From UBA2882 sp045542735 (GTDB taxonomy: Bacteria > Bacillota > Clostridia > Lachnospirales > Lachnospiraceae), in NCBI GenBank assembly GCA_045542735.1, contig JAZQLQ010000026.1, positions 62,001-126,000 on the forward strand: a DNA stretch of 64,000 nucleotides, in the 5' to 3' direction. A program made the translations under genes and the position numbers. Each line of letters opens with the position of its first letter. Positions within the stretch are counted from its first letter, which is position 1. The notes beneath the pieces were generated by a model. The model was given only the letters and a program-made list of their open reading frames with translations, did not search any database and was not told where the DNA came from. Below, one piece after another: positions 58,433 through 64,000 of the stretch.

Positions 58433-59764
58433 ATGATTACAAAAGTAAAAGAGTATATGGAAAAATATCATATGGTACATTCCGGTGACAGCATACTGGT
58501 AGGACTTTCAGGAGGGGCGGATTCAGTCTGCCTTCTCTTTTTGTTGAAAAAAATATCCGAAGAAATCCCAATCTCTTTGAAGGCAGCACATATTAATCAT
58601 GGATTAAGGAAAGAATCCGATGAAGAAGAGCTTTTTGTCAAAAACCTATGCAAAGATTGGGAAATTCCCTGTGAAATCATTTCTGTAGATGTAAATGCTT
58701 ATGCAAAAGAACATCATATGGGCATTGAGGAAGCTGCCAGAGTATTGCGATATGAAGCGTTTGAGCATTGTGCATCCGAAAAAGATAAAATTGCGTTGGC
58801 CCAGCATCAAAACGATCAGGCGGAAACGGTGTTGTTTCACCTATTCAGAGGAAGTGGAATGCGGGGACTGACGGGTATCCGTCCGGTGAGAGACCGTTAT
58901 ATCAGACCTTTACTTTGCGTTAGCAGACAAGAGATTGAAGATTTTATAAAAGCATCCGATTTGCAGTATGTGACAGACTGCACCAATTTTGATACGGTTT
59001 ACGCCAGAAATAAAATTCGCCATGAGATTTTGCCCAAGGCAGAAGAGATTAGTGGGAAGGCTACAGAGCATATTGCCAAAAGTGCACAGATGATAAGTGA
59101 TGCGGCAGACTTTTTGGAGCAGACAACCCAAACGGTTTATAGTCAGTTGGTAATAGAGAAGGAAAAGAGCTGTAGTATAGCAAAAGAGAAGCTGTCAGAG
59201 CTTCATCCTTACCTACAGTCGGCTCTGGTTTATGAGATGTTATATCGTGTAAGTGGCAGAAAAAAAGACATTTCCGCTATACATGTGGACAGCATCTTGA
59301 GCCTGTTAAAGGGACAAAGCGGCAGAAAGATAGATTTGATTTATGGAATGCAGGCAGTCATGCAACAACAGGAGTTGATGATTTGTAAAATAACCGATTT
59401 AGAGCAGACCGATTTGGAGGCTACACTTAGTTGCTGCATTTTTTCATATGAAAAAACCATGGACATTCCGGACAAACCATATACGAAATGGTTTGATTAT
59501 GATAAAATAACTAGTTGTCCGATACTTCGAGGCAGGAGAAGCGGCGATTATTTTTATTGTGGCGATAGTGCAAAGAAAAAATTGCAGGATTATTTTGTAA
59601 ATGAAAAAATCCCCTTGCTGGAAAGAGATAAAGTTTTATTGGTTGCAGATGAAGACCATATTATGTGGATTGTTGGTAAACGCATCAGCAATTATTATAA
59701 AATAACAGATGAAACAAAGCAGGTTTTGGAGATTACCATATCCGGAGGAGAACAACATGAGTGA
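58433..59764 (+). CDS. tilS: tRNA(Ile)-lysidine synthetase
   Basis: Converts C34 of tRNA-Ile(CAU) to lysidine so it reads AUA, 443 aa. N-type ATP pyrophosphatase loop LVGLSGGADSVCLLFLL at residues about 22-38, then AAHINHGLRKESDEEE, ALAQHQNDQAETVLFHLFRGSG and the C-terminal RRSGDYF region. GAGGAG precedes the ATG. Its stop overlaps hpt by 8 nt, as in Bacillus, where the tilS-hprT-ftsH order is the same. Confidence 0.96.
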   Translation: MITKVKEYMEKYHMVHSGDSILVGLSGGADSVCLLFLLKKISEEIPISLKAAHINHGLRKESDEEELFVKNLCKDWEIPCEIISVDVNAYAKEHHMGIEEAARVLRYEAFEHCASEKDKIALAQHQNDQAETVLFHLFRGSGMRGLTGIRPVRDRYIRPLLCVSRQEIEDFIKASDLQYVTDCTNFDTVYARNKIRHEILPKAEEISGKATEHIAKSAQMISDAADFLEQTTQTVYSQLVIEKEKSCSIAKEKLSELHPYLQSALVYEMLYRVSGRKKDISAIHVDSILSLLKGQSGRKIDLIYGMQAVMQQQELMICKITDLEQTDLEATLSCCIFSYEKTMDIPDKPYTKWFDYDKITSCPILRGRRSGDYFYCGDSAKKKLQDYFVNEKIPLLERDKVLLVADEDHIMWIVGKRISNYYKITDETKQVLEITISGGEQHE

Positions 59765-60284
59765 TAAAATCAGGGTATTACTTTCAGAAGAGGAAATAGA
59801 TGCCCGTATTAAAGAACTGGCAGAACAGCTTACAAAAGAATATGAAGGAGAAGAGGTCTATTTCGTTTGTACCTTACGAGGAGCCGTATTCTTTGCCTGT
59901 GAATTGGCAAAGCGCATCCCTTTAGATGTAAAAATGGATTTTTTACAGGTTTCCAGTTATGGAAACAGTACCGAGTCCAGTGGTGTGATTAATATGAAAA
60001 AAGATCTGGAAGATTCCATTGAAGGAAAGCATGTCATTGTCATTGAAGACATTGTAGATACGGGAAGAACCTTGAGCTATCTGATGAAGCTGTTACAGGA
60101 GAGAAATCCCAAGAGCCTTAAATTGTGCTCTCTTTTGGATAAACCGGATCGGAGAGTCAGCGATGTAAATGCTGATTATATCGGATTTGTGATTCCGGAT
60201 TTGTTTGTTGTAGGCTACGGTCTTGACTATGCACAAAAATATAGAAATTTACCTTACATCGGTGTAGTAGAAACCGAGGAATAA
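59757..60284 (+). CDS. hpt: Hypoxanthine phosphoribosyltransferase
   Basis: Purine salvage enzyme, 175 aa. PRPP loop VIVIEDIVDTGRTLSYL, hood and base-binding region (FVCTLRGAVFFACELAKRI, KPDRRVSDVNADYIGF), and FVVGYGLDYAQKYRNLPYIG at the end. ATG at 59757 follows GGAGGAGAACAAC; the frame extends upstream into tilS without resemblance. Between tilS and ftsH, as in Bacillus. Confidence 0.96.
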   Translation: MSDKIRVLLSEEEIDARIKELAEQLTKEYEGEEVYFVCTLRGAVFFACELAKRIPLDVKMDFLQVSSYGNSTESSGVINMKKDLEDSIEGKHVIVIEDIVDTGRTLSYLMKLLQERNPKSLKLCSLLDKPDRRVSDVNADYIGFVIPDLFVVGYGLDYAQKYRNLPYIGVVETEE

Positions 60285-60296
60285 CAGGAGGCAGTT

Positions 60297-62099
60297 TTGA
60301 AAAAGAAATCAGGCGGATTGGGAATGTTTTTCTTTCCCATCATCATTTTACTTTTAATAGTCATTTATCTGGAAATGGCAAAGGGAAATGCCGAGGCATA
60401 TACCCGTATGCAGTTTAAAGCCGATATTGCGGCAGGAAACATTGAGCAGGTAGAGATTAAGCCCAATAAGCAGACTCCCAGCGGACAGCTCAATATCGAG
60501 TTTACAGACGGTAATCGTGTGGTACTTTATGTGGCAGATGTAGAAGAAATGGAGAGCTTACTGGAGGAGCATCATATTCCCGTTTATCGTGAAAATATTC
60601 CTCAGGACACATGGTTTACCCTGATTTTACCCGGATTAATCGTATTGATAGGTGTTGTTTTTATCATTGCTATGTCCAATGCCCATGCGGCCGGTGGCGG
60701 CGGAGGTAAAATGGCCAACTTTGGTAAGAGCCGTGCCAAAATGAGTGTTGGCGACATGAATAAGATTACCTTAAAAGATGTTGCCGGATTAAAAGAAGAA
60801 AAAGAAGAATTGGAAGAAATTGTAGAGTTTTTACGTGAGCCCGGCAAATTTACACGTGTGGGAGCAAGAATCCCCAAAGGAATCCTTTTGGAGGGTCCTC
60901 CCGGAACCGGTAAGACTTTATTGGCAAAAGCCATTGCCGGCGAAGCCAGTGTACCGTTTTTCTCCATTTCCGGTTCGGACTTTGTGGAAATGTTTGTTGG
61001 TGTAGGTGCTTCCCGTGTTAGGGACTTATTTGAAGAAGCCAAGAAAAATCATCCCTGTATTGTATTTATCGATGAGATTGATGCCGTTGCCAGAAAGCGT
61101 GGTACCGGTATGGGTGGCGGACACGATGAGAGAGAGCAGACCTTAAACCAGTTGCTGGTTGAGATGGATGGTTTTGGTGAAAACGAGGGCATTATCGTCC
61201 TTGCGGCAACCAACCGTGTGGACATTTTAGACCCTGCCATTATGCGTCCCGGACGTTTTGACCGTAAAATTTTCATTGGTGCGCCGGATGTAGGCGGCAG
61301 AGAAGATATCCTCAAGATTCATTCCAAAAACAAACCCCTTGGTGATGATGTAGATTTGGTTCATATCGCACAGACCACTGCAGGTTATACCGGTGCTGAT
61401 CTGGAGAACCTGATGAATGAATCTGCTATTTATGCAGCAAAGGATGATAGGGCGTTTATCAACCAGGAAGATGTGAAAAAGGCTTTCATTAAGACCGGTA
61501 TCGGTACAGAGAAAAAGAGCCGCATTATTTCCGAAGAAGAAAAGAAGATTACTGCTTATCATGAAGCAGGTCATGCGATTTTGTTCCACAAATTACCGGA
61601 TGTGGGACCGGTTTATACGGTTTCCATTATTCCTACAGGCCAAGGTGCGGCAGGCTATACCATGCCACTGCCTGCCAAGGATGAAATGTTTTTGACTAAA
61701 GGCAAGATGCTCCATGAGATTATGGTATCTCTGGGTGGTCGTATTGCTGAAGAGTTAATATTTGACGACATTACAACAGGCGCTTCCAGTGATATTAAGA
61801 AGGCAACACAGGTTGCCCGCAAGATGGTGACACGCTATGGTATGTCTGAAAACATTGGTGTCATCAATTATGATGAAGAAGGCGATGATGTATTCATTGG
61901 CCGTGATTTGGCTCATACCAGAAGCCATAGTGAAGCCATTGCAAGCAAGATTGATGAAGAAGTAAAAGCCATTGTAGATGATTGCTATGCAAAAGCAAAA
62001 GAAATTATCATGGAAAATGAAGATGTACTCCATAAATGTGCAGACCTCTTATTGGAAAAAGAGCGTATTACCATGGAGGAATTTGAGGCATTATTCTAA
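60297..62099 (+). CDS. ftsH: ATP-dependent zinc metalloprotease FtsH
   Basis: Membrane AAA+ protease, 600 aa. Two N-terminal transmembrane helices (about residues 7-27 and 103-123), Walker A GPPGTGKTLL near 200, Walker B CIVFIDEIDAV, second region of homology NRVDILDPAIMRPGRFDRK, and zinc site YHEAGHAIL near 422. Degrades misfolded membrane proteins and regulators. Start is a TTG at 60297 after GGAGGCAGT; no ATG fits. Short C-terminal tail. Confidence 0.97.
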   Translation: MKKKSGGLGMFFFPIIILLLIVIYLEMAKGNAEAYTRMQFKADIAAGNIEQVEIKPNKQTPSGQLNIEFTDGNRVVLYVADVEEMESLLEEHHIPVYRENIPQDTWFTLILPGLIVLIGVVFIIAMSNAHAAGGGGGKMANFGKSRAKMSVGDMNKITLKDVAGLKEEKEELEEIVEFLREPGKFTRVGARIPKGILLEGPPGTGKTLLAKAIAGEASVPFFSISGSDFVEMFVGVGASRVRDLFEEAKKNHPCIVFIDEIDAVARKRGTGMGGGHDEREQTLNQLLVEMDGFGENEGIIVLAATNRVDILDPAIMRPGRFDRKIFIGAPDVGGREDILKIHSKNKPLGDDVDLVHIAQTTAGYTGADLENLMNESAIYAAKDDRAFINQEDVKKAFIKTGIGTEKKSRIISEEEKKITAYHEAGHAILFHKLPDVGPVYTVSIIPTGQGAAGYTMPLPAKDEMFLTKGKMLHEIMVSLGGRIAEELIFDDITTGASSDIKKATQVARKMVTRYGMSENIGVINYDEEGDDVFIGRDLAHTRSHSEAIASKIDEEVKAIVDDCYAKAKEIIMENEDVLHKCADLLLEKERITMEEFEALF

Positions 62100-62172
62100 T
62101 GTTTTGTGCAAATTGACCAAAAATTGACCTTTCAAATTGTTATATTTGTGAAACCTGAGTCTAGACTTTAAA

Positions 62173-62288
62173 GGGGGGTATTGCTAGAATGTACTTGTAA
62201 CCCCCCAATACATTACATAGTTTTTTGCTATACCCCAAAAGAAATACCTTCTCGAAAAAGACAGCTGTGCGACCGCTGTCTTTTTTCC
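62173..62288 (+). promoter_or_regulatory. Structured ftsH-GH13 intergenic with terminator
   Basis: GGGGGG (62173-62178) can pair with CCCCCC (62201-62206), while GTATTG (62178-62183) is complementary to CAATAC (62206-62211), which would form a pseudoknot; GGGGTATTGC (62175-62184) also nearly pairs with GCTATACCCC (62227-62236). A terminator GACAGC/GCTGTC (62260-62265, 62275-62280) plus six T residues follows. AATTGACC is repeated at 62111 and 62122. Confidence 0.5.
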
Positions 62289-62327
62289 TGTTTACAGATA
62301 TTTTTGGTGGAATGTCAAAACTGAATA

Positions 62328-62336
62328 TGGTAGAAT
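62328..62336 (+). promoter_or_regulatory. Extended -10 promoter of the GH13 gene
   Basis: TGG-TAGAAT (62328-62336), weak -35. 33 nt before the ATG. Confidence 0.45.
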
Positions 62337-62368
62337 AGACTACAGTAGTGAACCATTTGGAGGTTTTT

Positions 62369-64000
62369 ATGTTTAACCACTTATCCAGAATTGAACAGAC
62401 TCAGCAGTACATTTCTTCAATGCGTCCTGTTTTAAATAAAAGGGCTTTATTTTCGGATACTTCTTCCGAATTTGTATGCCCGCCTGATCCCAATCCATAC
62501 AGTATCGTAACAATCAAATTCCGTTCGGCAAAAAATAATATTGATAAAGTATACTTCGTCTGCAAAGGTGAGAAGCACCTGATGATGAAGATTAAAAGTG
62601 ATGACTTATTTGATTATTATGCCTACGATTTGCAGTTGGATGATGAAAAGGTATCTTACTATTTTGAGATTACCGCCGGCCGTATTGTATGTATCTATGA
62701 TTATCGTGGTGTTGCCAGAGATGTGCAGGACTATTATAAGTTTGTGATTGTTCCCGGACAGCATGTCCCCAAATGGGCAAAAGGTGCGGTTATGTACCAG
62801 ATTTATGTGGATCGCTTCTACAACGGAGATTCCACCAATGATGTATTGACCGATGAATACAATTATATCGGAGAGCATGTTGTCAAAGTAGATGATTGGA
62901 ATAAATACCCTGCCGTGATGGGTGTCCGTGAGTTTTATGGCGGCGATTTGCAGGGTGTTATGGATAAAATGGATTATCTGCAGGATTTGGGTATTGATGT
63001 CATTTACTTTAATCCTTTATTTGTATCTCCCTCCAATCATAAATATGATATTCAGGATTATGACTATATCGATCCCCATTTTGGAAAGATCGTAGATGAT
63101 ACCGGCGATTTGCTTCAGCCTGGGCAGCAGGAAAACCGCTTCGCATCCCGTTATATTAACCGTGTAGCGAATAAAAAGAACCTGGAAGCATCCAATGCCT
63201 TATTTGCACAGGTTGTAGAAGAAGCGCACAGACGTGGTATGAAGGTCATTCTCGATGGTGTATTCAATCACTGTGGTTCCTTCAATAAGTGGCTGGACCG
63301 TGAAAGAATCTATGAAAACTTTGAGGGATATGAAAAAGGTGCCTATGTATCTGCTGATAGCCCGTATCGTAAGTTCTTCCACTTCTTTGATGAAAACAGA
63401 TGGCCTTATAACCATACTTATGACGGCTGGTGGGGACATGATACTTTACCCAAGCTGAATTATGAAGCATCTAAAGATCTTTATGACTACATCTTATATA
63501 TCGGTAAAAAATGGGTTTCTCCGCCTTATAACGCAGATGGTTGGAGATTGGATGTGGCAGCAGACCTGGGACATTCGCCCGAGTTTAACCATAAGTTCTG
63601 GAAGGATTTTAGAAACGCAGTCAGAGAAGCCAATCCTAACGCTATTGTGTTGGCAGAGCATTATGGAAGTCCCAAGGACTGGATTCAAAACGGTGAATGG
63701 GATACCGTTATGAACTATGATGCCTTCATGGAGCCCTTAACCTGGTTTTTAACCGGTATGCAGAAGCATAGCGATGATTATCGTGAAGACTTATATGGAA
63801 ATGCCGACAGTTTCTGGGGAGCTATGCATTATCATGGCACAGCTTTCTCCGGCGATTCTTTCCATATTGCCATGAATGAGCTTTCCAACCATGATCATTC
63901 CCGTTTCCTGACCAGAACCAACCGTCGTGTTGGACGTGTTAATACCATGGGACCCGAGGCGGCAAATGAAGGAGTTAATAAAGCTGTGATGCGTGAAGCC
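62369..64000 (+). CDS. GH13 alpha-glucan hydrolase (neopullulanase-like), cut by window edge
   Basis: 544 codons visible; the C-terminus is missing. An N-terminal beta domain (residues 1-130) resembles CBM34, then the (beta/alpha)8 barrel: VMYQIYVDRFYNGD, GVFNHCGSFNK, nucleophile in ADGWRLDVAAD, acid/base in IVLAEHYGS, and NELSNHDHSRFL. The profile fits GH13 subfamily 20 enzymes acting on maltodextrin, pullulan or cyclodextrin. No signal peptide, so it is cytoplasmic and works on imported or stored glucan. GGAGG precedes the ATG. Confidence 0.93.
   Translation, partial: MFNHLSRIEQTQQYISSMRPVLNKRALFSDTSSEFVCPPDPNPYSIVTIKFRSAKNNIDKVYFVCKGEKHLMMKIKSDDLFDYYAYDLQLDDEKVSYYFEITAGRIVCIYDYRGVARDVQDYYKFVIVPGQHVPKWAKGAVMYQIYVDRFYNGDSTNDVLTDEYNYIGEHVVKVDDWNKYPAVMGVREFYGGDLQGVMDKMDYLQDLGIDVIYFNPLFVSPSNHKYDIQDYDYIDPHFGKIVDDTGDLLQPGQQENRFASRYINRVANKKNLEASNALFAQVVEEAHRRGMKVILDGVFNHCGSFNKWLDRERIYENFEGYEKGAYVSADSPYRKFFHFFDENRWPYNHTYDGWWGHDTLPKLNYEASKDLYDYILYIGKKWVSPPYNADGWRLDVAADLGHSPEFNHKFWKDFRNAVREANPNAIVLAEHYGSPKDWIQNGEWDTVMNYDAFMEPLTWFLTGMQKHSDDYREDLYGNADSFWGAMHYHGTAFSGDSFHIAMNELSNHDHSRFLTRTNRRVGRVNTMGPEAANEGVNKAVMREA

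Noticed and set aside
1..64000. CRISPR arrays, rRNA and tRNA genes, insertion sequences
   Set aside because: No regularly spaced repeats, rRNA or cloverleaf sequences, or transposase genes with terminal repeats were seen by reading; small tRNA-like features could be missed without a scan.

Overview
The window is low-GC, Gram-positive chromosomal DNA that includes the replication origin. Gene content and order point to an anaerobic, spore-forming (or recently spore-forming) clostridium, most likely a member of the Lachnospiraceae. The reasons are the rpmH/rnpA/yidD/yidC block diverging from dnaA-dnaN-S4-recF-gyrB-gyrA, two rubrerythrins with a PerR-type regulator, a short archaeal/eukaryotic-type ProS behind a T-box, DUF2975/XRE and DUF4173 genes, and a mazG-hup-rqcP-yabP-yabQ-divIC-spoIIE-tilS-hpt-ftsH sporulation and housekeeping cluster. 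Family-level placement is inference from content; no searches were run.

Layout. 1-1.5 kb: minus-strand yidC (partial), yidD, rnpA, rpmH. 1.5-10.5 kb: oriC with clustered DnaA boxes, then the replication/topoisomerase genes. 10.5-15.1 kb: a GntR-type regulator with a membrane protein, a PD-(D/E)XK-like protein, a DUF1905/cysteine-peptidase-like fusion and a HAD phosphatase that may be leaderless. 15.2-18.2 kb: an AT-rich accessory block (membrane coiled-coil protein, zinc-ribbon/YbjQ protein, PBECR-type nuclease domain) ending in an orphan leader/attenuator and a repeat-rich non-coding stretch. 18.3-33.1 kb: murG, a TSCPD protein, pgi, a D-2-hydroxyacid dehydrogenase, ahcY, membrane proteins, an EF-Tu-domain/SseB fusion, a large cNMP-domain protein, a potassium channel, a guanine deaminase-like protein and an HD-GYP protein. 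33.1-33.5 kb: a compact locus with the layout of a par/Fst type I toxin-antitoxin module. 34-38 kb: reverse rubrerythrin and PerR, a two-component system, a TTGGGCA-repeat region and an RluA-family enzyme. 38.8-47.3 kb: AI-2E transporter, T-box/proS, ackA, and a GT-C/MBOAT/SGNH surface-polymer operon. 47.3-51.5 kb: DUF45 peptidase, rubrerythrin, cca and a CotS-like kinase. 51.6-62.1 kb: a PEGA lipoprotein, phosphohexomutase and the sporulation/division/tRNA cluster. The right edge cuts a GH13 glycosidase.

How the parts work together. The oxidative-stress genes share a palindrome (CAGTAATNATTACTG) at the perR and rubrerythrin promoters, which fits a small PerR regulon. The sporulation genes carry promoter features expected from Bacillus subtilis: a 21-bp-spaced promoter with a Spo0A-like box before spoIIE, and similar sigma-E-like elements before yabP and the cotS-like gene.

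The most interesting signal is the 300-bp locus at 33128-33429. A 28-codon hydrophobic peptide on the minus strand converges with a short plus-strand RNA promoter. Both use one bidirectional terminator, and a direct repeat in the short RNA region matches the toxin's translation start. This is the arrangement of the enterococcal par (Fst) system, in a chromosome where I do not recognise it as described.
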